From positions 9,417 to 73,416 of the forward strand of contig JBBDNN010000074.1 in NCBI GenBank assembly GCA_040877545.1: DNA of 64,000 nt, read 5' to 3'. Each line of letters opens with the position of its first letter. Position 1 is the first letter of the stretch. The notes beneath the pieces were generated by a model. The model searched no databases, was not told the origin of the DNA, and worked only from the letters and a program-made list of their open reading frames with translations. This document shows positions 45,712-54,673 of the stretch, piece after piece. The position numbers and the translations under genes are program-made. The DNA is from Gracilimonas sp040877545. GTDB lineage: Bacteria; Bacteroidota; Rhodothermia; Balneolales; Balneolaceae.

Positions 45712-46389
45712 TCATTTATTCTTTATTTTTTCCTTTTTGCGAATTAAAGTGATACCGTCCCGCACTGGAAGTAATATTTGCTCTACCCTATTATCCGCAG
45801 CCACTAACTTATTAAATTCATCAATAGCTTTGGCTTTCGGGGCCTCCGGTTCTAATACGGTTCCGCTCCACAAAGTATTATCAGCAACTAATAGTCCACC
45901 GGATTTCAAAAGTGGCAGCACTTGTTCAAAGTACATTGGATAGCTGACTTTATCAGCATCCAGAAAAACCAGATCGAAATCTTCTTTCACAGTACCTAAT
46001 AACTCACGGGCATCCCCTTTCAGCATTGTGATCTTATGATGATCATCAAACTTATCGAAGTGATATGAAGCTATTTCCTGATACCTGACATTCATTTCCA
46101 ATGTGATAACCTTACCATTCTTTGGCAGAGCTTCAGCCATCGCTAAAGCTGAATAGCCGGTGAATGTTCCAATTTCCAGAATTCTCCTGGCACCACTTGT
46201 TTTAATGAGAATTTTAAGCAACTGCCCCACTCCATTCCCGCTTAACATATCAATAAAATCCAGTTCTTTTATGGAGGACTTCACTACTTCTTGCAAAACC
46301 AGAGATTCAGGAGAGGTCATTGCGTCCGTATATTTTTCAATGCGGTAATCTGTAACAGCAATGGTAGATTTATTTGGTTGCTTTTTCAT
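45712..46389 (-). CDS. SAM-dependent O-methyltransferase (catechol/caffeoyl-CoA type)
   Basis: 225 residues. SAM motif I ILEIGTFTGYSALAMAEAL, acidic loop VITLEMN, and the metal site DLVFLDADK with ADNTLWSG are those of class I cation-dependent O-methyltransferases. Methyl acceptor unknown. Its ATG (46387-46389) faces the start of the acyltransferase gene only 2 bp away. Confidence 0.9.
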   Translation of the reverse strand: MKKQPNKSTIAVTDYRIEKYTDAMTSPESLVLQEVVKSSIKELDFIDMLSGNGVGQLLKILIKTSGARRILEIGTFTGYSALAMAEALPKNGKVITLEMNVRYQEIASYHFDKFDDHHKITMLKGDARELLGTVKEDFDLVFLDADKVSYPMYFEQVLPLLKSGGLLVADNTLWSGTVLEPEAPKAKAIDEFNKLVAADNRVEQILLPVRDGITLIRKKEKIKNK

Positions 46390-46391
46390 AA

Positions 46392-47075
46392 TTGGAAGAT
46401 AACCAGCTTAACTTTATTATCACCAGAAAGAATCCATTGGACTTTATCCCAGCCAGAAAATCTCGTTTTATTACCTGGTTTTTTTATTGGTTTACACGCT
46501 TTCTATTGAAATTGCGATTTAAGCAAATACATATAAATCGGGATTACCAGCCTTCTAAAAAATCCAGAACAGTGTATTTTCTAAATCACAATTCATGGTG
46601 GGATGGATTAATTCCACTTTACCTGAATCACAAAGTTTTCCATCAAAAAGCCCGGGCCATGATGGAAGAAAAACAAATGCGAAAATACCCCTTCTTTCGA
46701 AAACTTGGTGCTTTTTCTGTCAATCTTGAAAATCCACGGACAACTATTCAATCTCTTCGCTATGCTGTTAATTCACTCAAACAGGATTATAGCCTTTATA
46801 TATATCCTGAGGGTAAAATAACTCACGCCTCGGATAAAAAACCTGATTTTAAAGCTGGATTAGCATGGCTTTATGTAAATTCAACAGAGGTGGATTTTGT
46901 ACCGGTTGTCCTCTATATGCACACGCTCAGAGGTAGTAACCCTGAATTACATGTAACTATTGGGAAGCCTGTTACGCATAGCAAGAAGGTGGCAAAACAG
47001 GAATTAACACGGCTATTTGAAGAAGATATTCACTCCCTGATTACAACAACCAAAGAAGAGATTACAAATCTGTGA
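46392..47075 (+). CDS. PlsC-type acyltransferase, possible carotenoid-glycoside acyltransferase
   Basis: About 227 residues. HX4D motif FLNHNSWWDG and IYPEGKIT are the catalytic blocks of lysophospholipid acyltransferases. The start is uncertain: TTG 46392 is next to the divergent gene, and TTG 46437 is also possible. It lies next to a CrtC-like hydratase and a glycosyltransferase, the setting of CruD-like enzymes that esterify carotenoid glycosides. Assignment to that pathway is inference; it could be a general lipid acyltransferase. Confidence 0.75.
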   Translation: MEDNQLNFIITRKNPLDFIPARKSRFITWFFYWFTRFLLKLRFKQIHINRDYQPSKKSRTVYFLNHNSWWDGLIPLYLNHKVFHQKARAMMEEKQMRKYPFFRKLGAFSVNLENPRTTIQSLRYAVNSLKQDYSLYIYPEGKITHASDKKPDFKAGLAWLYVNSTEVDFVPVVLYMHTLRGSNPELHVTIGKPVTHSKKVAKQELTRLFEEDIHSLITTTKEEITNL

Positions 47076-48137
47076 TCACCAAGTCCACGGATATAAAATT
47101 TTTGATTTTTGAACCCAGTGTGGTTTTTCATTCATATATCGTAAACGCATGTGGACCAGCGGCCAAAATTTTTTTGCATGTATTTTTTTCGGATGCAGAT
47201 ATTCCGCCAGACCCTGTGCCGCCTGAACTATATCATTTCTATTCATAACAGCATCACCTAAAAAACGCTGGTAAAAAGGGCCGTTGTCAATCAACGAGTG
47301 TGTTTGAATGGTAATTTCTGTAGGGGAAGATTTCAGTACAATTTTCCGGGCAGATTTTAATCCCAGCCAATTTCTTGAGTAGTAAGTGGGCGTGATGTCT
47401 TCAAACTTTTCCAGTACTTTTTGGCCTTTGTTATCAATTAACCAAGCTTCGTATTGAGGCATTTTGTGTTGGTTCATCAGATAGTAAATTAAAATCGAAT
47501 CTTTGAAGTGAAATCTCCCCCAATACCAGTTTGTAAAATCATTCTTCATTGGTTCCAGGCCGGTGTTATGATCAAAGTAGCCTGTTCCGAAGAATTGAAA
47601 TTCTCTTGAACTCTTCCCTGCTTTAATATTCACATTAACATCCAAGTCAGCTTTGGGCAGAATAAGATTCCAAAAATGTTTTTCCTGATCTTTTTGAGCA
47701 ATCAATTTTTTATTGATAACTCCTCCCTTCCCTTTGATAATACCAGAAATAGAATGGCCGGAATCCAATTTTTGATCCAGTTTAATTTCAAAATCTAATT
47801 CATCACCAACCAGTGAAAAATGCATCGTATTCTGATCGATCTTTAAAAGTTTTTGCTCTTCATTCCAGGAAAAGAAATCGCTGGCAAATTCCTGAAACCC
47901 ATAATAGATAGTTCGGCCTTCGTCATAAATAGAAATACTTATAGCCGGATTTATTTCCGCTTGAATATTTAAAGAACTCCAATCTTTTTTTCTGGTAGAG
48001 AATGGGTTAGAGTGATAGAATATTATCACGAATCCATACCTGCCATTCGTACTCAATCCGTCAAAATACCACCATTCATAACCCCTGGATATATTTTCAG
48101 ACGGGGAGATATCTATCAAATCTGTTGAAATATTCAT
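47076..48137 (-). CDS. CrtC-like carotenoid 1,2-hydratase / lipocalin-like protein
   Basis: 353 residues. Starts with GYEWWYFDGLSTNGRYGFV and contains GTGYFDHNTGLEPM and NWYWGRFHF, matching the AttH/CrtC lipocalin-like family (hydroxyneurosporene synthase). CrtC adds water to the psi-end of a carotenoid to give a tertiary alcohol. Its stop abuts the end of the acyltransferase gene and its start faces the glycosyltransferase, so the three genes form a tight group. Confidence 0.8.
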   Translation of the reverse strand: MNISTDLIDISPSENISRGYEWWYFDGLSTNGRYGFVIIFYHSNPFSTRKKDWSSLNIQAEINPAISISIYDEGRTIYYGFQEFASDFFSWNEEQKLLKIDQNTMHFSLVGDELDFEIKLDQKLDSGHSISGIIKGKGGVINKKLIAQKDQEKHFWNLILPKADLDVNVNIKAGKSSREFQFFGTGYFDHNTGLEPMKNDFTNWYWGRFHFKDSILIYYLMNQHKMPQYEAWLIDNKGQKVLEKFEDITPTYYSRNWLGLKSARKIVLKSSPTEITIQTHSLIDNGPFYQRFLGDAVMNRNDIVQAAQGLAEYLHPKKIHAKKFWPLVHMRLRYMNEKPHWVQKSKILYPWTW

Positions 48138-48196
48138 GGCTAAATAAACGGTTAAGACTAATGAACGGCAACTGAGTGTTTGCTACCTTTCGTGTA

Positions 48197-49348
48197 ATGG
48201 AAATTCTACTTTACATTTCTATCATTTACCTGGTGCTTACTTCTTGTATGCTCCTTTGGAACTGGTTCGGGTTAGAGGCTTTAAGTTCTGTCGGTATTTC
48301 ACCAGATGCAGGAAAACTACCCTTGGTAAGCATTTGCATTCCAGCACGAAATGAAGAATCCGTTATAGATAGATGTATAACAAGTGCCCTGAAGCAGAAT
48401 TATCCAAGTTTTGAAGTATTAGTTTTAGATGATAATTCTACAGACAGAACTTCAATAATACTCGAAGAATTTTCAGATATTATTGCAAACCTCCATCACC
48501 TGGATGGAAAGCCAAAACCGGATGACTGGTTGGGGAAACCCTGGGCTTGCCATCAGCTTAGTGAGCAGGCAAAAGGCGAATATCTTATTTTTATAGATGC
48601 AGATGTATGGCTGGAGGAAGATACTGTCTCTAAAACAATTAAAGCTTTAGATTCAAATGATGCCATCACTGTGTGGCCAAAACAACATTTCGGTACATTT
48701 TGGGAAGCGGCAGTCCTTCCTCTGGTTTATTATTCTCTGTACACGCTTCTGCCTGCAAAATACGTGGAGCAAGATCCAAAGTGGCTGCCTAAACGTTTAC
48801 AACAGACATCCCCCGAATTTGCCGCTGCTTGCGGACAGTTTATCGCCTTTACCAGATCATCTTATAAAAAAATAAATGGCCATAAATCTGTAAAGGATGA
48901 AGTATTGGAAGATGTAGAGCTTGGAAAAAACCTGAAGCGAAATAAATGCAAATTAAAAATGTTCCAGGGAGTAGAAACGGTAAACTGCAGGATGTATCAA
49001 TCTCATTCCCAGCTATGGCAAGGCTTTCGAAAAAACTTCTTCGCCGGTTTCGGGAATAATGCGCTCTATTTTATTACTGTTGGTTTATTACATCTGATCG
49101 TATTTGTATTGCCTTTTGCTATCGCTGCCCTCGCTTTGTTGGGGTCCAAGGAGTTGCTCTATCTTTCATTTATACCGGTTGGTTTAATTATTTTTCAACG
49201 ATTGCTCATAGATTTTCAATTCAAATGGAATCCTCTTTATAGCTTGCTGCATCCGATAGGTGTATTGTGGTTCCAGGCTTTAGCTATTCGGGTGCTTTAT
49301 GATTATTACACAGGAAAAAAAGCTTCCTGGAAAGGAAGATACTTGTAG
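48197..49348 (+). CDS. GT2 glycosyltransferase, possible carotenoid glycosyltransferase (CruC-like)
   Basis: 383 residues. One N-terminal helix, a GT-A domain with SICIPARNEESVIDRCI, DDNSTDRT, the metal site FIDADVW and VLEDVELGKNL, and three C-terminal helices. I prefer ATG 48197 because the signal helix starts there; GTG 48176 is in frame upstream. Architecture matches carotenoid 2'-/1'-glycosyltransferases of green sulfur bacteria (CruC). Placement beside CrtC-like and acyltransferase genes supports that, without proving it. Confidence 0.75.
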   Translation: MEILLYISIIYLVLTSCMLLWNWFGLEALSSVGISPDAGKLPLVSICIPARNEESVIDRCITSALKQNYPSFEVLVLDDNSTDRTSIILEEFSDIIANLHHLDGKPKPDDWLGKPWACHQLSEQAKGEYLIFIDADVWLEEDTVSKTIKALDSNDAITVWPKQHFGTFWEAAVLPLVYYSLYTLLPAKYVEQDPKWLPKRLQQTSPEFAAACGQFIAFTRSSYKKINGHKSVKDEVLEDVELGKNLKRNKCKLKMFQGVETVNCRMYQSHSQLWQGFRKNFFAGFGNNALYFITVGLLHLIVFVLPFAIAALALLGSKELLYLSFIPVGLIIFQRLLIDFQFKWNPLYSLLHPIGVLWFQALAIRVLYDYYTGKKASWKGRYL

Positions 49349-49417
49349 AAAAAATTGATCTGATATTTACGAATTATAGTTTTCTTTTTTGCAGATTGAT
49401 GGACATATTAGAGTTAC

Positions 49418-50335
49418 ATGAAAGCATTGATTGAGAAATATATGAAGTATCTGCACATCGAACGAAATGCTTCGGAACATACCATACTATCCTATAAAAA
49501 TGATCTGGAATCTTTCCTGACATTTACCGCCGAACTTGATCAGATTTCTACAGAAAAAGTAAATGTATCCACTATTACCCGCCTTACAATAAGATTATGG
49601 CTGGGTGAACTTGCCGAACAAGGAATGGCTAAAAGTACCATCGCACGAAAAGTTGCCGCACTGCGTTCTTTCTTTAAGTATTGTTTTAAACGTGGTCATA
49701 TAGAGAAAAATCCAGCTCATCTGCTGGTTGTTCCAAAAAAGGAACAAACACTCCCTAAAACAGCCACTGTGGAAGATATAGAACGTATGATGGATGCTGT
49801 TAATATTGAATCGGTAAAAGGATTACAAGACCGAACTATCCTGGAACTTTTTTATGCCACTGGAATTCGTCTTAGCGAATTAACCAGCTTAAATTTAACG
49901 GATGTTGATCTTCGCCAAAATCAAATTACAGTAACAGGGAAAGGAAATAAACAGCGAATTGTACCACTGGGTAAAACTGTTGCCTTAAAGCTGGATGAAT
50001 TTAGAAAAAAGAGAACCGGTCTTTATGGAAAAAGAACAGATAGCGATGCCCGAAAAGCGTTATTTATTGCTTCAGGCGGGCAACGTATGTATGATAGGGC
50101 GGTTCGGTATATGGTAGAAAAATATTTAAAGAAAACGAGCGAAGTAACTCAGAAAAGCCCTCATGTTTTGCGACACAGTTTTGCGACACACATGCTGAAT
50201 AATGGAGCTGATATACGAATTATTAAAGAATTTTTAGGGCATACAAGTCTTGCAGCCACCCAAATTTATACCCATACCAGTGTGGAAAGACTCAAAAATA
50301 TATATGAACAAGCCCATCCAAGAGCTAAAACATAA
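49418..50335 (+). CDS. xerC: tyrosine recombinase XerC
   Basis: 305 residues. Catalytic residues Arg151 (TGIRLSEL), Lys175 (VTGKGNK), His249 and Arg252 (HVLRHSF), His275 (LGHTS) and Tyr284 (QIYTH) are all in place. N-terminal SAM-like core-binding domain. XerC resolves chromosome dimers at dif. Position ahead of hpf and hprK is a common Bacteroidota order and argues against a phage integrase. No dif site was identified. Confidence 0.93.
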   Translation: MKALIEKYMKYLHIERNASEHTILSYKNDLESFLTFTAELDQISTEKVNVSTITRLTIRLWLGELAEQGMAKSTIARKVAALRSFFKYCFKRGHIEKNPAHLLVVPKKEQTLPKTATVEDIERMMDAVNIESVKGLQDRTILELFYATGIRLSELTSLNLTDVDLRQNQITVTGKGNKQRIVPLGKTVALKLDEFRKKRTGLYGKRTDSDARKALFIASGGQRMYDRAVRYMVEKYLKKTSEVTQKSPHVLRHSFATHMLNNGADIRIIKEFLGHTSLAATQIYTHTSVERLKNIYEQAHPRAKT

Positions 50336-50358
50336 AACACTACAATAAGGAGTAGACT

Positions 50359-50664
50359 ATGAAAACTACATTCACAGCACGCCATTTCGATGCCAGCACA
50401 GATCTTCAGGATTATTGCAGAGACTATGTACAAAAATTAGAGCATTTTTATGATCGAATTGTAATGTGTGATATAATTCTGGAACCTACTCCCTCCAATG
50501 AAAATCCTCAGCAGGCAGAATTAATTGTGAAAGTACCGCGAAAAGTGATAACTGTTAAGGAAGCAGCAGGTACCTACGAGCAAGCCCTGCATAATGCCGT
50601 TGAAACTATTAGCCGGCAGATAAAACGCTATAAAGATAAAATGCAAGCAACCAACTATAAATAA
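50359..50664 (+). CDS. hpf: short ribosome hibernation-promoting factor (HPF/YfiA family)
   Basis: 101 residues. FTARHFDASTDLQDYCRDY and the Lys-rich C-terminus match the short HPF family that binds the 30S decoding centre in stationary phase. A good Shine-Dalgarno (AAGGAG at 50346-50351) precedes the ATG. It is 23 bp after xerC and 3 bp before hprK. Confidence 0.88.
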   Translation: MKTTFTARHFDASTDLQDYCRDYVQKLEHFYDRIVMCDIILEPTPSNENPQQAELIVKVPRKVITVKEAAGTYEQALHNAVETISRQIKRYKDKMQATNYK

Positions 50665-50667
50665 CAT

Positions 50668-51699
50668 ATGCCATTCACCCCGCAAGAACCTATACCCCGT
50701 AAGGAGCAGATTTCTGTAGCCTACCTCGTAAAGAAATTACGTGAAAGGGCAAATATGAATATTATTTCATGTGCTTCGGAAGATTGCAGCGAAAATCGAT
50801 TTGTTACTGAAGCAGATTTACACCGGCCCGGATTAGCACTGGCCGGTTACATAAAACTTTTTACCTATCAGCGAATACAAATAATTGGTAATACTGAAAC
50901 TCAATTTTTAGAAAATCTTTCAAAAGAAAATCAGAGAGAATCTTTCAGAAGAATTATCCAATTCGATATTCCGGTAATATTTTTAACTGATTCAAATGAA
51001 CTTCCTCAAGGTTTACTTGAAATTGCCAGTGAAGCCGGTATTCCCATCTATTCAACGCAACTGGAAACAACCCGTTTTATGTACATTCTGCGGGATTTCC
51101 TGGAAGACCAATTTGCCATTCAAACAATGGTTCATGGTTCTATGGTTGATGTATATGGCATCGGTATTTTAGTAGCCGGTAAATCGGGTATTGGTAAAAG
51201 TGAAGTAGCATTAGACCTGGTTGAACGTGGCCATCGCCTTGTAGCCGATGATGTGGTTATGCTCACCAAAAAAAATAATGTTCTTATGTCTTCTGCCACT
51301 GAAATGAGCAAACATTTCATGGAAATTCGTGGTCTTGGCATTGTGGATGTGATGTCTATGTTCGGAATACGCTCCATTCGCTATCAAAAACGATTAGAAG
51401 TTGTATTGGAACTTACCTTGTGGGATGAAACCCGCGAAGTGGAGCGTACAGGCTTAAACAGCGATTCATTGAATGTGCTTGGTGTGGATATCCCTCTTAT
51501 TCATTTACCTATCACGCCAGGTAAAAATATTACGGTAATAGCGGAAGTAATTGCCATGAATTACCTGTTAAAACATTACGGTTATGATCCTGCAAAAGCT
51601 TTCCAGGATCGAATTCAGTCGAGTATTAGGGATAAAATGGAAGGAAAAGATCTTACCCCAAAAAGAGCCATTGAATATTTTGAAGGGGATATGGAGTAA
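50668..51699 (+). CDS. hprK: HPr kinase/phosphorylase
   Basis: 343 residues. Conserved HGSM (156-159), P-loop GKSGIGKS (171-178), the HprK signature EIRGLGIVDV and the C-terminal PGKN segment are present. HprK phosphorylates HPr on a serine in Firmicutes; in Bacteroidota-like genomes lacking a full PTS its role is less clear. It follows hpf with no gap to spare, implying coupling. Confidence 0.95.
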   Translation: MPFTPQEPIPRKEQISVAYLVKKLRERANMNIISCASEDCSENRFVTEADLHRPGLALAGYIKLFTYQRIQIIGNTETQFLENLSKENQRESFRRIIQFDIPVIFLTDSNELPQGLLEIASEAGIPIYSTQLETTRFMYILRDFLEDQFAIQTMVHGSMVDVYGIGILVAGKSGIGKSEVALDLVERGHRLVADDVVMLTKKNNVLMSSATEMSKHFMEIRGLGIVDVMSMFGIRSIRYQKRLEVVLELTLWDETREVERTGLNSDSLNVLGVDIPLIHLPITPGKNITVIAEVIAMNYLLKHYGYDPAKAFQDRIQSSIRDKMEGKDLTPKRAIEYFEGDME

Positions 51700-51777
51700 T
51701 ATTAGAGTATATAGTTACTATTTGAATGTGAACTTCAGGTTATTATCTTAAGCAAGTTTATTCATTCAGGTTAGTTT

Positions 51778-52752
51778 ATGTCATTAAAGAATCACTATTA
51801 CTACGACGAAACGAATTGTGAGTTTGTACCCATTGAGTACAATCGCATTGAACAAGTTGTTTATAACCTTTCTATATGGATTTTATCCGGTGTAGTATTA
51901 ACAGGTATCGGGATAATTCTTCTTGCCTCTAATGTAGGAACTCCAGCCGAACTTGCTTTAAAAGCAGAGAATCAGGCGCTATTTAATCAACTAGAGTCAA
52001 CAACAGAAGCTTTAATCAGCCTTGATGAAAAAATAAACCAAATTGCAGTAAGTGATAATGAAGTTTATCGTTCTGTTTTAGGAATGGATCAAATATCATA
52101 CGAGGAACGATTAGCGGGGGTTGGTGGATCTGATCCTTATGCAGAGTTTGACCTGTATGATGAGTCTACAGCAGATCTTTTGAAATGGACTGCCTCAAAA
52201 GTGGATAACCTGGAGCGCAGAATAAGTATTCAGAAACTCAGTTTTGAGGAAATAAAATCTCAATATAATGCCAATAAAGAGAAGATGAGCCATATCCCGG
52301 CCATAAAACCAACCAGTGGAATATTACTCAGTGGCTATGGTGTGAGATATCATCCCATTTTAAAATATAACAGGCGGCACAATGGGGTAGATTTTCGTGC
52401 TGATGTTGGTGATCCGGTATATAGTACCGGAAATGGGAAAATTCGGTATGCTGGACGTAAAGGTACTCTGGGACTTATTGTTATTGTAGATCATGGTTTT
52501 GGTTACGAAACCATGTATGCACATCTATCTGGGCTGCCAAAAAATATTAAGAATGGTGTAAAGGTAGAACGTGGGCAACAAATTGCTATGGCAGGTGACT
52601 CTGGACTCTCCGAAGGGCCCCACTTGCATTACGAAGTACATATTAATGGTAAACCCGCTGATCCCATCTACTACCTTTTCGCGGATACTTCTCCAGAAGA
52701 ATATGCTATGTTTAAGCAAATATCAGAAACGAATAAAAACGCTTTAGACTAG
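51778..52752 (+). CDS. M23 family peptidoglycan endopeptidase with coiled coil
   Basis: 324 residues. One membrane helix near 38-58, a coiled-coil region (65-165) and a LytM domain with all zinc residues: RRHNGVDFRADVG, YAHLS and PHLHYEV. This layout is that of divisome or cell-shape M23 enzymes or EnvC-like activators facing the periplasm. An in-frame stop (TAG 52750-52752) is followed by further open frame in the same register; see the spacer entry. Confidence 0.88.
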   Translation: MSLKNHYYYDETNCEFVPIEYNRIEQVVYNLSIWILSGVVLTGIGIILLASNVGTPAELALKAENQALFNQLESTTEALISLDEKINQIAVSDNEVYRSVLGMDQISYEERLAGVGGSDPYAEFDLYDESTADLLKWTASKVDNLERRISIQKLSFEEIKSQYNANKEKMSHIPAIKPTSGILLSGYGVRYHPILKYNRRHNGVDFRADVGDPVYSTGNGKIRYAGRKGTLGLIVIVDHGFGYETMYAHLSGLPKNIKNGVKVERGQQIAMAGDSGLSEGPHLHYEVHINGKPADPIYYLFADTSPEEYAMFKQISETNKNALD

Positions 52753-53120
52753 TGTTGTGTCAATGGTACATTGTCGGGTAGAATACCACCAGATGGTTTG
52801 GGCATTGCCTTCGAAAAAGGAAATACGGTGATTAGGAGAAACACCATCCATCACCGCGTTTCTGGCTTTCATTACTACATCTTCGGAGCTTCAGGGAAAC
52901 GGAAGGATGGATTTTGAGGCTATAGCTCCATCTTTCGGCTCAGCCGGAACAGGCATCAAAGGCATCCTTAAAAACGAGCCGGGTGATGGAGCGGGTCAAA
53001 GGCTGCCTATAGTTGAAACGAAACCTCGATCGTTTTCTGCCGATATTTCAACATTGACATAACAGTAGTGCCGTTTGGAATTTTCCAAGTATATCTCTCT
53101 TTCTGATTTGCGGCATTAAA
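52753..53120 (+). other. 368-bp spacer with degenerate coding relics, GC-richer than its surroundings
   Basis: No intact gene. From 52753 to 52917 the frame continuing from the peptidase reads GIAFEKGNTVIRRNTIHH and SGFHYY, which looks like turns of a right-handed beta-helix, before a stop. From 52906 a second frame gives 51 codons (MDFEAIAPSFGS onward) ending TLT. Base composition is visibly richer in G and C than flanking genes. Likely remnant of a transferred gene; not expressed as a normal protein. Confidence 0.35.
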
Positions 53121-53813
53121 TCAGGATGATTTATTTAGGTTATCGAGAAATGATTTTTCTAACTGATTCCCTGCTTTAATTGATTTTTTCAGCCATTCAA
53201 CCTTCAGAATTTCAATTTCATCTTCCGTTAATTTCCAATCCATTTCAGAACTACGGAGCCTTCTCGTAAAATTATACAGGCAAATTGCAGCGCTAACCGA
53301 AATATTAAAACTTTCGCTAAATCCCGACATTGGAATTTTTATAAACCCATCAGCCAATTCTTTTGCCCTCTCACTAATTCCATCCAATTCAGATCCAAAA
53401 ACAAGGGCTACTTTTTTATCGATAGGAAAATCATTGAGGTCAGAATCATTCTCGTGAGGAGTCGTTGCTATAACCTGGTATCCATCTGCCTTAAGTTTGT
53501 TGAAACAACGTGCTGTATTTTTATTTTGTGGATCATTATACCGATGCAGAGAAAGCCATTGATCGGCACCTATGGTTACCTGAGCTGATGCCTCAAACTG
53601 GTTTTTATTTTCAATGATATGCACATCCTGTATACCAAAACCATCACAACTTCTCAAAACAGCACTTGCATTGTGTGGCTGGTAAATATCTTCAACCACA
53701 ACTGTTACACGCCTTGTTCGCTGTTCTGCAACCTCACAGATTTTACTCCATCTGGCTTCGGTGGTAAACTCCCTCAGGTAATCAATTAAACAGGAATGAA
53801 TAGTTTTGCTCAT
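53121..53813 (-). CDS. trmH: SpoU-family tRNA/rRNA 2'-O-methyltransferase (TrmH-like)
   Basis: 230 residues. The SPOUT knot motifs TVVVEDIYQPHNASAVLRSC, LVFGSELDG and IPMSGFSESFNISVSAAICLY are complete. The N-terminal extension and VVEDIYQPHN are those of TrmH, which methylates G18 in tRNA. Target assignment moderately sure. Upstream lies the terminator of the response-regulator gene, so it is likely its own unit. Confidence 0.88.
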   Translation of the reverse strand: MSKTIHSCLIDYLREFTTEARWSKICEVAEQRTRRVTVVVEDIYQPHNASAVLRSCDGFGIQDVHIIENKNQFEASAQVTIGADQWLSLHRYNDPQNKNTARCFNKLKADGYQVIATTPHENDSDLNDFPIDKKVALVFGSELDGISERAKELADGFIKIPMSGFSESFNISVSAAICLYNFTRRLRSSEMDWKLTEDEIEILKVEWLKKSIKAGNQLEKSFLDNLNKSS

Positions 53814-53821
53814 GAGTCAAA

Positions 53822-53860
53822 ATAAAAAAGTCTTGCACATTAAATATGAGCAAGTCTTAA
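53822..53860 (-). terminator. Rho-independent terminator after the OmpR-type regulator gene
   Basis: On the minus strand AAGACTTGC and GCAAGACTT form a stem with one mismatch, followed by six T. It starts about 17 nt after the stop of the gene at 53877. Confidence 0.65.
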
Positions 53861-53876
53861 AAATACTGGATATCGA

Positions 53877-54548
53877 TTATTTACACCTAAAAGTAAATCC
53901 TTTTTTCCGGATTGTTTCAATATAATCATACTCTGTATGCTCACGAATCTTTTTTCGAAGGTAGCTTATATAGACATTTATATAATTAGTTTGCGTATCA
54001 AAATGTATATCCCAAACTTTCTCTGCAAGTTCTTCCTGAGTAATAACGCGGTTTCTGTTTTTCAAAAAATAAACCAACAAATTAAATTCATTATTTGTGA
54101 GCTGAACTTTAGAATTATTCACAGAAAATTCTCTTCTTAGCAAATTAACTTTTAGCTCACCGCAATTTAGCAGCTGATCTCCACCCGTTTCTGTTCTGCG
54201 TTTTATTGCATCCATCCGGGCAATTAATTCTTCGGTATTAAAAGGCTTGGTGAGATAATCATCGGCACCAACTTTTAGACATTTTACTTTAACATTGGTT
54301 TCTTGCTCTCCCGAAAGTATTAGCACCGGAGTTTCAATGTTATGGTTTCGTAGATTTTCACAAACCTCATACCCATCACCATCTGGTAAACCCAGATCTA
54401 ATATTATCATCTCAAATTCTGTCCCTTCCGCCATTTCCTCACCATCGGTAGCATTTTCAGCTGTGGAAACTGTGTTCCCATTATGCTCTAAAACTGCTTT
54501 AACTAATGTTCGAACTGAAGGATCGTCTTCAATTACAAGTATATTCAT
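53877..54548 (-). CDS. OmpR/PhoB-family response regulator
   Basis: 223 residues. Receiver domain with acceptor Asp51 (IILDLGLPDG) and Lys in DDYLTKPFN, then a winged-helix DNA-binding domain (LTNNEFNLLVYFLKNRNRVI, and INVYISYLRKKI). No histidine kinase gene is adjacent, so it is an orphan by position. Followed by a terminator. Confidence 0.93.
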   Translation of the reverse strand: MNILVIEDDPSVRTLVKAVLEHNGNTVSTAENATDGEEMAEGTEFEMIILDLGLPDGDGYEVCENLRNHNIETPVLILSGEQETNVKVKCLKVGADDYLTKPFNTEELIARMDAIKRRTETGGDQLLNCGELKVNLLRREFSVNNSKVQLTNNEFNLLVYFLKNRNRVITQEELAEKVWDIHFDTQTNYINVYISYLRKKIREHTEYDYIETIRKKGFTFRCK

Positions 54549-54673
54549 TTCCCCTAAGTCAAATTGAGATTATAGCATCGTGAGCAATAGCGTAATGATT
54601 TATGTACTCCTATGCAATAGTTTAATTAAAAAAAATTAACAAACATTAGAAAAGAAAAATAATAGAATGTATA

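Noticed and set aside
49418..50335. Tyrosine recombinase as a phage or island integrase
   Set aside because: Length, motifs and the neighbouring hpf and hprK genes fit chromosomal XerC; no attachment site or phage gene is nearby.
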